A DNA stretch of 64,000 nucleotides from Micrasema longulum (taxonomy: Eukaryota > Arthropoda > Insecta > Trichoptera > Brachycentridae): the NCBI GenBank assembly GCA_022494885.1, contig JAGVSM010002869.1, forward strand, positions 124,001 through 188,000, in the 5' to 3' direction. The stretch's first letter is position 1. Every line of letters begins with the position of its first letter. Below the pieces are notes generated by a model, which was not told where the DNA came from, did not search any database, and saw nothing but the letters and a program-made list of their open reading frames with translations. Position numbers and translations under genes: made by a program. Positions 60,901 through 64,000 of the stretch are shown piece by piece.

Positions 60901-63900
60901 GTTTTTGTAAAGGAAGTCTGGGGTATTTTGTAGGTGATCCAGAAGTCTACCTGGAGTGGCAACTACTATATTTACACCTGGAAAATAATAATATCGCATA
61001 TATTATTTACTCTACATACAATGAAATATATTTAAAAATCAATTGACAATAATAGCAAATATAATTAAGTGAGAAAGGATATTTTCTTCGGTAATGATGA
61101 TTGCGTCTAAGGTAGTTCATATAATGGCACATTCATCATGAGCACCAAGATTTTATTTCAAATATAACAGAAAAAAACATTTTCAGACCTTTAGATAGTT
61201 TTTGTTGTTCTGTAGCTCTGCTGGCCCCACCCATAATAAGTCCATATGTGTGATGGTGATATTTCATAAGTTCTTTTAAGACACCAAATGTTTGCATAGA
61301 CAATTCCCTAGTTGGAGAAATAATGATGCATCCAGTACCTTGAAAAATAATAACAAACATGAAAGTGGGACAAATTCATACTTAAATGCTAATATAATTA
61401 TTTATTCTTTTTTAATGCGACTACAGTCCATATTGAGCATTGGCCTGCATTAACTTTCCCCTCCAACTCCATCTGTCGTCTGCTGCAACCCTCCAGTTAG
61501 AGACTTCCAGTAGTTGGGATAAATACTTTTTTGTCGTCTTCCCATCGCAGCGTTTGAAATTAATTTCAGATATCCGTTCTAAGTAATAATCATATGGCGA
61601 CTCAACATGAGGAGTTCTGCCATTTTAACTTAGTGAATTCATCACATTTTTCTCAGGCTCAGTCAGATAATATATATAATAGAAGATTCTAAAAAGGATT
61701 TTAAAGCTACAAAAATGTTCATAATTTACATTTAGGTACGTCTTCAGATGTTTAAAAGCGTAAAACAAAATGTTTAATACACTTTACTGAAATAATTTCA
61801 TAACATCAAAATTGTAATAGAAAACATTATTTATTTTTGCAATTTTCTCAGGATTTATAAGTTTTATTAATATTCATCCTTACTCGCAAGATGTTAAAAA
61901 TTAATGATCTCTTACCATTTCTCGGCATGAATTTAAGTTTGTTGATGAGATCCAAAGCAGGCACGAGGAAGGCCAGCGTCTTCCCGGACCCAGTTTGGGC
62001 AGCTCCCACCAGGTCTCGGCCCTCCAGCAGGGCAGGAATAGAGCGAGCTTGGATTTCTGTCATGGTGGTGAAGCCCATATCCTTGATGCCCATTAGCGTA
62101 GCCTCGCACACCTTCCCTTCCAGAGATGAGAACTTTGTGTCTGAGAGAATTTCTAAACCTACACTGGACCCCGGTACTATAGAAAAAACACATTTTGGGA
62201 GTCATGAGTTGCATTATTGCAATATACAAATAATTATACACTGCATAAAATATCTAATATCCATTTTGCAACACACGTTTTCTTCTGAAATATGTAGGAA
62301 GTATATGTAGTTCTGAATATTTAGAGTCACTGCCGGCCTCGTGGTGTAGTGGTCAGCGCGTTTGCCTGCCATGCAAGAGGTCTCGGGTTCGATTCCCGAT
62401 ATGGTTGATATGAAATATTTATTTAACAAAGTGTTTTTACACTGGAATATTTCAAAATCCCTGGATTGGCACCTGAAGCGTAAAACTGATCATCTTACCT
62501 TCATGTAGGAAAAAATATAAAGATACGCTGCGATTGGTGAACCAATGCAGTGCCCTATGCACCATTAAGTGTGGAAAGGGAATGAAGATGAAGAATAATA
62601 TTTAGAGAGCGGCCCAGCACTATCACGCTGCAAGTAATAGTTACAGAATATGCAACGCAACGCGGTGCGCTTTTGTCAGCCAAGTTCTCAAAAATCAAAG
62701 GTATTGGAAATTGAAAACATTTTAATCATTTACTAGAACGATTTAATTTTTAAAGTATCCTTTACACATAGACAATACAATATTGTTCTGACCCAGGACA
62801 CAATCGGTTGTCCAGGTGCAAACTGTGATTTGTGGGACACGACATTGTTCCGAGACATTGTCAAGGAAATAGAGCGACAGGCTATCTTCGCGAAACAATG
62901 ATTACCTTACCACCGCACGCGGCCGCATTGTCCTCGTGTGAACTCGCGAACAGGCGGACAGACAGGACATTATGACAATGGCGATTCCGCTCCCATGCAT
63001 TTTTTTCTGCCGAAAATGGGGGCAAAAACAATTCCTTTTTAATATTCAGTCTGTCTTTTAACAATTCCAATACATCTTGGTATAAAATAAAGAGTATTTT
63101 TAGTGAACTCAGTCATAATAAACGCCGTCGTGTATTAATTTTCGTAGCGCTCAGGTGTGAACTGCGGCCGAATTTCTGTATTGTCCCAGTGCTCTTTTCT
63201 GCACAGTTAAAGTTGTTGATGGAGCTGAGACAAGACAATAGTATCCTATCTATTGTATCATCCATGTATAAACAATACTCAAAAATAAATAAAATGAGAT
63301 CCCGGCCATCTTGGTCAAACATTTCAATAATGAACATTAGCTCCGATTTAAAAATGTTTGCTTCAAAACATAGATTTTAATGCTATAAGTACTAACCAAT
63401 AATATAATTATTCGCTATGGATTTGAAGTTCCACAATAAGAAATTAAATTTGACCTAACAAGTAACAGTGATAAAAAAAACAGTATAAATACATACGTTT
63501 TTCACCCAAATCTTTTGTATGTTCTGCCTTAATGGTAATCTTTGAATCGTCTTCAGATTTAATGTCATCCTCTTTAATTTCATCTATTTTATCTTCATTT
63601 TCAGAATCTTCATTTTCACTAATACTCTTCTTTTTCGTGCGTTTCTTTTTACGTTTAACTGCAAACACATTTTAGTCAATATGAATAATTCAAACAAAAT
63701 CTGGGATAAAATTTGTGTTGTCAAACTTACTGTTCGTATCTTCACCGTCATTTTTACGTTTAAGTGTATCCATGGTCACAAGTTTAACTGTATCATTCTC
63801 CTCAGTGTCTTTTTCCTGAGCTTCTAAAATAAATAAAAGACATTGTGACGAAAGCTGTTTCGTTTTAAAAATAAAGTAAGGTTAATTGCAAACATGCTTT

Positions 63901-63994
63901 AACAAAACGTTACTTTACCAACTTCTGCGATTTCAGCTTCTTTCTTTTGCAAAAATTTCAACTTTTTTTTTTCACGCTTTTTTATTTTTCGCAT
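27797..63994 (-). CDS. DDX18: DEAD-box ATP-dependent RNA helicase DDX18/pitchoune/Has1, 12 coding exons
   Basis: The spliced product is 628 residues from the ATG at 63994 (1887 nt with stop). Domains in order: Lys-rich N-terminus with a basic cluster at 58-67 followed by an acidic stretch; Q motif (FTTMTEIQ, 146-153); Walker A AQTGSGKT (170-177); PTREL (206-210); TPGRLLD (255-261); DEAD (280-283); SAT (311-313); motif [10 protein letters not shown] (375-382); motif [10 protein letters not shown] (429-437); motif [10 protein letters not shown] (458-465); C-terminal helicase-associated (DUF4217-type) region about 495-565; basic tail with GGGGYG (586-591). Human DDX18 is about 670 residues, so length fits. 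The family acts in nucleolar pre-rRNA processing. Phases agree at all eleven junctions. No key residue is lost. The start is uncertain: only six bases lie upstream, the frame stays open (codons GTA TTA), and the ATG context is weak, so a further exon outside the window is possible. Confidence 0.96.
28095..28290 (+). repeat. pogo/Tigger-like terminal fragment in intron 11
   Basis: GGAACTACAATTATCCGAAT, CCCCATTCGAG, and AAAAGGCAACACTTG match 46570-46760. ...ATTATCCGAA ends are known from pogo-type elements. No transposase frame. Confidence 0.45.
28560..28990. repeat. Two repeat F pieces in intron 11, opposed
   Basis: 28565-28770 carries the family on the minus strand (AGTCTAGGCATTTACTGGGC, TTTGTGAAGTAAAAGAGCTG); 28820-28995 carries it on the plus strand (GGTTTCAGCTCTTG, AATGACAGATCACAAGCCCT). 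Confidence 0.6.
29235..29412 (-). CDS. DDX18: DDX18 exon 11 (C-terminal helicase-associated region)
   Basis: Codes residues 512-570: [36 protein letters not shown] and [11 protein letters not shown], strongly DDX18-like. Acceptor TTCTCAG, donor GTATCC. It sits 26.3 kb from exon 10 and is in the matching phase (0). Confidence 0.95.
29679..30562 (+). mobile_element. mariner transposon, 3'-truncated and decayed
   Basis: A transposase frame starts at 29850 ([15 protein letters not shown]), has the helix-turn-helix region with stops, then [36 protein letters not shown] and [14 protein letters not shown], to the HxDNA motif at about 30545. The third catalytic Asp region is missing; sequence switches to LINE DNA near 30565. 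Stops and at least one frameshift make it inactive. Confidence 0.85.
30590..30765 (+). mobile_element. LINE C-terminal fragment (GAA-tail family)
   Basis: Reads [40 protein letters not shown] and FIQQWRE stop, then GGCTGCAGAAGAAGAAG. It abuts the broken end of the mariner. Confidence 0.75.
30991..31400. mobile_element. Candidate piggyBac-like MITE
   Basis: TTAA at 30987-30990 is followed by CCCTCTAGAT; at the other end GCTGAAAGGG precedes TTAA at 31401-31404. TTAA duplication with CCC...GGG ends fits piggyBac, but the inverted repeat is only about five bases. An inner 77-codon frame has no recognisable domain. Confidence 0.35.
31405..33520. other. No gene seen; one repeat G core
   Basis: AT-rich and stop-dense. 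TTTTGTTCTATGCAATAGAG at 32825 is an inverted core of repeat family G. An 88-codon frame around it (32636-32902) has no motif and contains the repeat, so I do not call it a gene. Confidence 0.4.
33525..34260 (-). mobile_element. LINE C-terminus and 3' UTR, interrupted by a SINE
   Basis: The minus strand reads [36 protein letters not shown] and [16 protein letters not shown] (34255-33850), then a 3' UTR with GCCATTTGGCAATGAGCCTG down to 33530. The SINE at 33718-33855 splits coding end from UTR. Confidence 0.75.
33718..33855 (+). mobile_element. tRNA-derived SINE (family S2) nested in LINE
   Basis: Head GTTGTGGTCCTGCAGCTAGC, B box GGTTCGAATCC, then CCCACTCTACCCCAACTCGA and CCCATTTTCTAATAGTGAGT, the S2 body, ending in a T-run-containing tail. 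Confidence 0.75.
34380..34640 (-). mobile_element. LINE C-terminal fragment
   Basis: TTCACGGAAGTATATAGAAG, GTTAGGACTATGAAGTATAG and CAGTTACCTACGATAAT repeat blocks of 34040-34200 and 40520-40650 (same LINE family, same strand). Confidence 0.6.
34900..35050 (-). mobile_element. Retroelement 3' tail fragment
   Basis: A TATTTATTTATTTAATTCAT run on the plus strand followed by TCTAATTTTTACC, like the tail region of other minus-strand LINE ends here. Confidence 0.35.
35245..35292. repeat. Short hairpin
   Basis: CCACGGGCA at about 35258 and TGCCCGTGG at about 35282 form a perfect 9-bp stem with a 20-nt loop, in otherwise unassigned DNA. Confidence 0.4.
35560..35885 (+). mobile_element. mariner-type transposase C-terminal fragment
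   Basis: Reads [40 protein letters not shown] and [10 protein letters not shown], the third-Asp region and C-terminus, with a frameshift inside. It is of a different mariner subfamily from 29679-30562, judging by the sequence around PYSPDLAP, and resembles 3030-3290. Confidence 0.75.
36150..36400 (+). mobile_element. LINE fragment, RTE-like C-terminus
   Basis: GGACGGCCAGACGCACCAAC, TGAAGCTGACGGACAGACTC and GGTGGTCACGATCCTCAGTC match 135-410. Heavily degraded. Confidence 0.6.
36640..37640 (+). mobile_element. LINE reverse transcriptase C-terminal fragment
   Basis: Reads [40 protein letters not shown] (xADD catalytic motif) and, after a frameshift, [40 protein letters not shown]. The 3' part decays and ends near TTGGACATTGTCCATAAATT. 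Related in protein type to 3930-4510. Confidence 0.8.
37785..37945 (-). mobile_element. SINE S2-like copy
   Basis: The minus strand has GTTGTGATCCCTTGGTAATG, B box GGTTCGAGCCTC and a tail with CATTTGGGTAAATCATAG. The body is diverged from other S2 copies. Confidence 0.6.
37946..39220. other. No gene seen
   Basis: 38030-38120 is GC-richer (ACGTGGGAGATCAAAGGGGA, CCACGTGGGAGTGCGGA) and open on the minus strand for 88 codons without a motif; the rest is AT-rich and stop-dense. Confidence 0.35.
39258..39300 (-). other. Hammerhead-ribozyme-like motif, minus copy
   Basis: The minus strand has ACGGGTACGTGTC then GAAA, then stem III ACCGAT/ATCGGT (39284-39279 with 39266-39261) followed by A, giving a GUA cleavage-type triplet. 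CTGATGA is missing. It complements the plus copy: each keeps the half the other lost. Confidence 0.45.
39678..39745 (+). other. Hammerhead-ribozyme-like motif, plus copy
   Basis: CTGATGA (39678-39684), stem II AGACG-GGTA-CGTCT with one bulged base, then GAAAC (39702-39706). The sequence closing stem III is missing, so it is probably inactive. Confidence 0.45.
40105..40660 (-). mobile_element. LINE C-terminus and 3' UTR
   Basis: Minus strand: [28 protein letters not shown] and [16 protein letters not shown], then GGTTGGTTGATTGGAAGAAA and CAATAAGCCCGCCAATGTAC in the 3' UTR. Same family as 15170-15800 and 33525-34260. Confidence 0.75.
40661..41589. other. No gene seen
   Basis: AT-rich; a LINE-tail-like GTGGCCTGTTGGTAAAGATT at 40691 resembles 41698 and 47610. 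Short frame 41386-41580 is low-complexity. Confidence 0.4.
41590..41760 (-). mobile_element. LINE 3' tail, copy 1
   Basis: TTTACAGGACTCACTAAGTC, ATGGCTTGTCGGTAAAGATC and CATTAAATCA, preceded by a TTTATTTATTT run. Second copy at 47525-47655. Confidence 0.55.
42180..42610. repeat. Degenerate tandem repeats, four units
   Basis: Units centred on TCCATGCGCTCTGTAGCTGC occur near 42200 (diverged), 42330, 42490 and 42575, each followed by AA(G/C)AC...TGTT and spaced 85-160 bp. They lead directly into a LINE 3' end. Confidence 0.6.
42611..42690 (+). mobile_element. CR1-like LINE 3' end
   Basis: ACAGCGCCCTTGAGGTGATT and AAATGGCGCTATATAAATTA then ATTATTATTA. The same end closes 47920-48430. The GCGCC...GGCGC pair can form a hairpin. 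Confidence 0.6.
42975..43970 (-). mobile_element. SINE S2 split by a P-like MITE
   Basis: Tail part 42975-43047 (TTTTGAGGGCCATTTTCAAC, AGTTGTAAATAACTCACT) and head part 43855-43965 (AACTCACTATTAGAAAATGA, TAGAGTGGGATTCGAGCC) join exactly when 43048-43854 and one copy of AACTCACT are removed. Confidence 0.85.
43048..43854 (+). mobile_element. P-element-like MITE with THAP relic, copy 3
   Basis: Ends CGTAGAATTAAGAATAGTCC and, reversed, CATAGAATTAAGAATAGTCC. Flanks 43040-43047 and 43855-43862 are a perfect 8-bp duplication AACTCACT. The relic frame at 43194-43274 reads [20 protein letters not shown] then GITFHV and stop. Compared with copy 1 it has about 160 extra, GC-richer bases near the right end (43672-43830). 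Confidence 0.8.
43980..44072 (+). mobile_element. SINE S1 tail fragment
   Basis: ACCAATGCAGTGCCCTATGT and GCGGAAAGGGAATGATGATG match the S1 3' part. Confidence 0.6.
44340..45140. other. GC-rich unassigned island
   Basis: Clearly GC-richer than its flanks, with many CpG-containing words (CACTCGACGAGTGG, GGCGAGAGGGCGGCAGCGCG). 44400-44470 has a degenerate tRNA-like look (TTAGTGGTTAGCGGC). No convincing coding frame. Confidence 0.4.
45360..45445 (-). mobile_element. SINE S1 fragment
   Basis: The minus strand carries GTCTCGGGTTCGATTCCCTA (B box) and the proximal body to GAATATTTCATAGTCCC-like sequence; the A box and distal tail are missing. Confidence 0.65.
45480..45690 (+). mobile_element. LINE C-terminal fragment
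   Basis: Reads [35 protein letters not shown] and [17 protein letters not shown], the last domain of a Jockey/R1-like LINE ORF. Open for 62 codons. Confidence 0.65.
46570..46760 (+). repeat. pogo/Tigger-like terminal fragment
   Basis: TACAGTAGAACTCCAATTAT then CCGAATCGATTGGGACC and AAAAGGCAACACTTTC; second copy at 28095-28290. Begins right after a TA. Confidence 0.55.
46841..46995 (-). mobile_element. LINE 3' end (GTT-tail family) with GTTA tail
   Basis: CCATCACGCCATTTCTCCGG through ACATCTTCTCATGCACGCAC matches 20320-20450, but the tail is (TAAC)n on the plus strand, i.e. (GTTA)n in element sense. Confidence 0.75.
47525..47655 (-). mobile_element. LINE 3' tail, copy 2
   Basis: TTACAGGACTCACCGCCGAT and ATGGCTTGTCGGTGAAGATC, as at 41590-41760. 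Confidence 0.55.
47680..48525. mobile_element. TIR element containing a CR1-like LINE insertion
   Basis: Left end CCTTAAAGGATAAACCACGG and the reversed right end CCTTAGAGGATAAAACACGG continue as similar sequence for about 28 bp. The interior 47920-48430 is LINE DNA. No clear target duplication was seen, so the boundary may be off by a few bases. Confidence 0.6.
47920..48430 (+). mobile_element. CR1-like LINE C-terminal fragment with 3' end
   Basis: Reads [30 protein letters not shown] and [20 protein letters not shown], the segment after the xADD motif of CR1/L2-like reverse transcriptases. Ends with AAAATGGCGCTATATAAGTT and (ATA)n. Confidence 0.8.
48985..49090 (+). repeat. Hairpin-bearing repeat, copy 2
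   Basis: TTTCTCGTGTATTTTGTATG, TAAATACGCGAGATAATACG and GCGAGAGCGTTTG correspond to 6425-6550 reversed. Confidence 0.5.
49095..49315 (-). mobile_element. SINE S2, nearly full length
   Basis: The minus strand starts CGGGTTGTGGCTCTGCGGCT, has B box GGTTCGAATCC, CCCACTCTACCCCAACC, and ends after TATTTGGGTAAATCACAAGA in an A-rich tail. Confidence 0.8.
49740..49978. repeat. 239-bp near-perfect palindrome (fold-back element)
   Basis: Arms 49740-49848 and 49870-49978 (109 bp each) match with six mismatches around a 21-bp centre. Each arm itself begins and ends with GTTTCCTA-type words. The arms are much GC-richer than the flanks. No coding capacity. Confidence 0.95.
50460..50700 (+). mobile_element. 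LINE C-terminal fragment
   Basis: Reads [36 protein letters not shown] and [15 protein letters not shown], resembling the [15 protein letters not shown] region of the 15170-15800 family. Confidence 0.45.
50701..51234. other. No gene seen
   Basis: AT-rich; stop-dense; possibly the decayed continuation of the LINE fragment before it. Confidence 0.35.
51235..52360 (-). mobile_element. CR1-like LINE, reverse transcriptase half
   Basis: Minus strand from 52360: [54 protein letters not shown] (FADD catalytic motif), then [31 protein letters not shown] and [20 protein letters not shown]. Interrupted by stops between blocks; the 5' half is cut off at 52360. Confidence 0.85.
52362..52460 (+). mobile_element. 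LINE 3' UTR fragment
   Basis: ATTTGGTTGGTTGGAAGATA, ATAGCAATAAACTAG and a TAAA tail, the 3' end of the 15170-15800 family, abutting the truncated CR1-like LINE. Confidence 0.65.
52495..52607 (+). mobile_element. LINE C-terminal fragment (GAA-tail family)
   Basis: GGTGATAGGAAGGAATGGAG, GACGTTTGGAAGAGGCCTTT and CAGTGGAGAGAACGAGGCTG, then GAAGAAGAAGA. Confidence 0.65.
53351..53610 (+). mobile_element. SINE S1, nearly full length
   Basis: Head CGGCCTCGTGGTGTCGTGAC, B box mutated to GGTTTAATTCC, full body to GGAAAGGGAATGATGATGAT. The B-box change should weaken pol III transcription. Confidence 0.85.
53991..54755. mobile_element. Possible hAT-like element
   Basis: Left CAGGGTTGTAACGTAGCTCC with GCATCC; right GCGGATGTCGAAAAAGTTAC with ACCCG. 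Both ends have GGATG/CATCC words and the outer few bases are roughly inverted. Boundaries and family are uncertain. Confidence 0.3.
55135..55205. repeat. Short tandem repeat, about 33 bp x 2
   Basis: TATTATATTCTATTAATTTC recurs twice in a row, with a third partial unit. Confidence 0.7.
55456..55516 (-). other. Hammerhead-like core in DDX18 intron 10
   Basis: Minus strand: CTGATGA (55516-55510), perfect 5-bp stem II TGATA-AAAAC-TATCA (55509-55495), GAAA (55494-55491), stem III ATGT/ACAT with a large loop, then C (55457), a AUC cleavage-type triplet. A stem I could not be found, so activity is doubtful. Confidence 0.4.
55746..55916 (-). CDS. DDX18: DDX18 exon 10 (motif VI)
   Basis: Codes residues 455-511: [12 protein letters not shown] (motif VI), [17 protein letters not shown] and [12 protein letters not shown]. 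Acceptor TTTTTAAG, donor GTAAAA. Reading through the donor meets TAA two codons later, so intron retention would remove the C-terminal domain. Confidence 0.97.
56254..56406 (-). CDS. DDX18: DDX18 exon 9 (motif V)
   Basis: Codes residues 404-454: [33 protein letters not shown] (motif V) and [10 protein letters not shown]. Acceptor TTCCTTAG, donor GTAACA. Phase 0 on both sides. A damaged second copy of its 3' part lies about 1.4 kb upstream in intron 8. Confidence 0.97.
57408..57827 (-). pseudogene. Partial duplicate of DDX18 exon 9 and flanking introns
   Basis: Matches 55968-56507 almost base for base from intron 9 through the donor and the 3' half of exon 9 ([20 protein letters not shown], Ile to Phe in motif V), but about 118 bp holding the 5' half of the exon and its acceptor are replaced by a short filler. 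It cannot act as a normal exon. Confidence 0.9.
57855..58015 (+). mobile_element. SINE S2 fragment
   Basis: GTCTCGGACTCACAGATCAA, GGTTCGGATCCCACTCTACC, TTTTCTAATAGTCAGTTATT and AATATTTGGGTGAATCATAA. The A-box end is missing. It lies in DDX18 intron 8. Confidence 0.7.
58030..58190 (-). mobile_element. SINE S1-like tail fragment
   Basis: CTGTCATTCCCTTATATGCA, GCACAGGGAACTGCATTGGT and TAAGATGATCTGATCAGTCT match the reversed S1 body. A shorter piece lies at 57350-57400. Confidence 0.6.
58225..58405 (-). mobile_element. SINE S2 fragment
   Basis: Plus-strand view: TGGCCATTTTCAACAAGTTG, TAACTCACTGTTAGAAAATA, then a damaged head; the B-box region is partly deleted. Confidence 0.65.
58621..59201. 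mobile_element. MITE with 31-bp inverted ends in DDX18 intron 8
   Basis: TAGTAGGGCCAATTTCATAG...GTCACATTTGA at the left is reversed at the right (GTCAAATGTGACCT...TAGCCCTACTA) with about three mismatches. TA flanks both ends, as for Tc1/mariner-type insertion. The right end is 18 bp from the exon 8 splice donor. Confidence 0.75.
59222..59381 (-). CDS. DDX18: DDX18 exon 8 (motif IV)
   Basis: Codes residues 350-403: [36 protein letters not shown] and [10 protein letters not shown], the start of RecA-like domain 2. Acceptor CTTTCAG, donor GTGAGT at 59221. A MITE begins 18 bp beyond the donor (see 58621-59201). Confidence 0.96.
59600..60330 (+). mobile_element. RTE-like LINE fragment, heavily decayed, in intron 7
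   Basis: Fragments: [39 protein letters not shown] and [20 protein letters not shown], in different frames with stops. The order (xADD, then ...REILG..., then W.GHVLHM) is that of RTE-type C-terminal halves. Confidence 0.65.
60588..60729 (-). CDS. DDX18: DDX18 exon 7 (motif III SAT)
   Basis: Codes residues 303-349: [17 protein letters not shown] (motif III) and [19 protein letters not shown]. Acceptor TATCCAG, donor GTAATT. The exit phase changes here from 1 to 2, matching exon 8. Confidence 0.97.
60813..60977 (-). CDS. DDX18: DDX18 exon 6 (motifs Ib and DEAD)
   Basis: Codes residues 248-302: [19 protein letters not shown] (Ib) and [20 protein letters not shown] (motif II, DEAD at 280-283). 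Acceptor CAG at 60978-60980, donor GTAAGT. Intron 6 is only 83 bp. Confidence 0.97.
61189..61338 (-). CDS. DDX18: DDX18 exon 5 (motif Ia)
   Basis: Codes residues 198-247 with [19 protein letters not shown] (motif Ia) and IMGGASR (GG motif). Acceptor TTTTTCAAG. The donor is GTCTGA, the weakest of the gene; it is fixed by reading frame and by the protein family ([12 protein letters not shown]). Confidence 0.95.
61415..61560 (-). mobile_element. LINE C-terminal fragment in intron 4
   Basis: The minus strand reads [25 protein letters not shown] then stop, an RTE-like end. Confidence 0.5.
61916..62176 (-). CDS. DDX18: DDX18 exon 4 (Q motif and Walker A)
   Basis: Codes residues 111-197. Contains [20 protein letters not shown] (Q motif) and AQTGSGKT (motif I, ATP binding), then FMPRNG. 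Acceptor TTTTCTATAG, donor GTAAGA. It is noticeably more GC-rich than its flanks, as expected for a conserved coding exon in AT-rich DNA. Confidence 0.97.
62327..62596 (+). mobile_element. SINE S1, full length with perfect target duplication
   Basis: A box GTGGTGTAGTGGTCAGCGCG, B box GGTTCGATTCC, complete body, tail GATGAAGATGAAGAATA. Flanks 62316-62326 and 62597-62607 are both AATATTTAGAG. Antisense to DDX18 in intron 3. The intact boxes and exact duplication point to a fairly recent insertion. Confidence 0.92.
62750..63215 (-). repeat. Repeat X copy, inverted, in intron 3
   Basis: The minus strand has CAGTTCACACCTGAGCGCTA, TTTATACCAAGATGTATTGG, an open stretch [31 protein letters not shown], and TTCGCGAGTTCACACGAGGA. 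Order and content match 4595-4960. Probably a DNA transposon remnant with part of a coding region. Confidence 0.5.
63497..63658 (-). CDS. DDX18: DDX18 exon 3
   Basis: Codes residues 57-110: a nuclear-localisation-like cluster [10 protein letters not shown] followed by an acidic repeat ([11 protein letters not shown]), the usual composition of nucleolar protein N-termini. Acceptor TTTGCAG at its start, donor GTATGT at its end. Phase 1 to phase 1. Confidence 0.88.
63731..63823 (-). CDS. DDX18: DDX18 exon 2
   Basis: Codes residues 26-56 ([19 protein letters not shown] and on), an unconserved charged linker. Acceptor TTTTAG precedes 63823 and donor GTAAGT follows 63731. Phase 1 on both sides fits exons 1 and 3. 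Intron 2 is only 72 bp. Confidence 0.85.
63919..63994 (-). CDS. DDX18: DDX18 exon 1 (N-terminus, possibly partial)
   Basis: Encodes a very basic start, [18 protein letters not shown], resembling the Lys/Arg-rich beginning of DDX18 proteins. Ends at donor GTAAAG (GT at 63918-63917) after one base of codon 26. The next intron is 95 bp. The reading frame is open to the window edge, so the true start could lie upstream. Confidence 0.8.
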
Positions 63995-64000
63995 TAATAC

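Noticed and set aside
61891..62310. 139-codon plus-strand frame opposite DDX18 exon 4
   Set aside because: It is the antisense shadow of a conserved helicase exon; no domain of its own.
62332..62405. tRNA gene
   Set aside because: A and B boxes are present, but the sequence runs on into the S1 SINE body with a target duplication; the same holds for all other tRNA-like heads in the window.

Overview
The window looks like a stretch of an insect nuclear genome, most likely a moth or butterfly. It is strongly AT-rich, has GT-AG introns, and is crowded with tRNA-headed SINEs, decayed LINE ends, mariner pieces and short terminal-inverted-repeat elements. The Helitron-like repeat carrying ACCCGCGGCTTCGCTCGC is a motif I associate with Lepidoptera. 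Species cannot be told from the sequence alone. || The only host gene I can support is a DEAD-box RNA helicase of the DDX18 / Drosophila pitchoune / yeast Has1 family, on the minus strand. I could assemble twelve coding exons by eye between 63994 and 27797. They join in one frame with GT-AG introns, giving 628 residues if the ATG at 63994 is the start; the gene may begin beyond the right edge. All helicase motifs are present: Q motif, [24 protein letters not shown], motif V and HRVGRTAR. The C-terminal helicase-associated region and a basic, glycine-containing tail are also present. Family knowledge places the protein in the nucleolus, in 18S/28S rRNA maturation. || Layout: 1-27700 is intergenic and made of LINE fragments, SINEs, a long AAAAT microsatellite, Helitron-like pieces, fold-back repeats and two copies of a P-element-like MITE. 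27797-29412 holds the last two exons. 29413-55745 is a single 26.3-kb intron that separates motif VI from the C-terminal domain and is packed with nested transposons. 55746-64000 holds the first ten exons in about 8 kb, with a partial duplication of exon 9, a MITE placed 18 bp from a splice donor, and a SINE with a clean target-site duplication. || The most interesting structures are: the P-like MITEs with perfect 8-bp target duplications and a THAP-domain relic; a tRNA-derived SINE whose A and B boxes are split by an element with perfect 18-bp inverted repeats; a 239-bp near-perfect palindrome; the exon-9 duplication; and hammerhead-ribozyme-like cores, one pair in Penelope-like context. I found no CRISPR array, no operon, no free-standing tRNA or rRNA gene, and no second intact protein gene.
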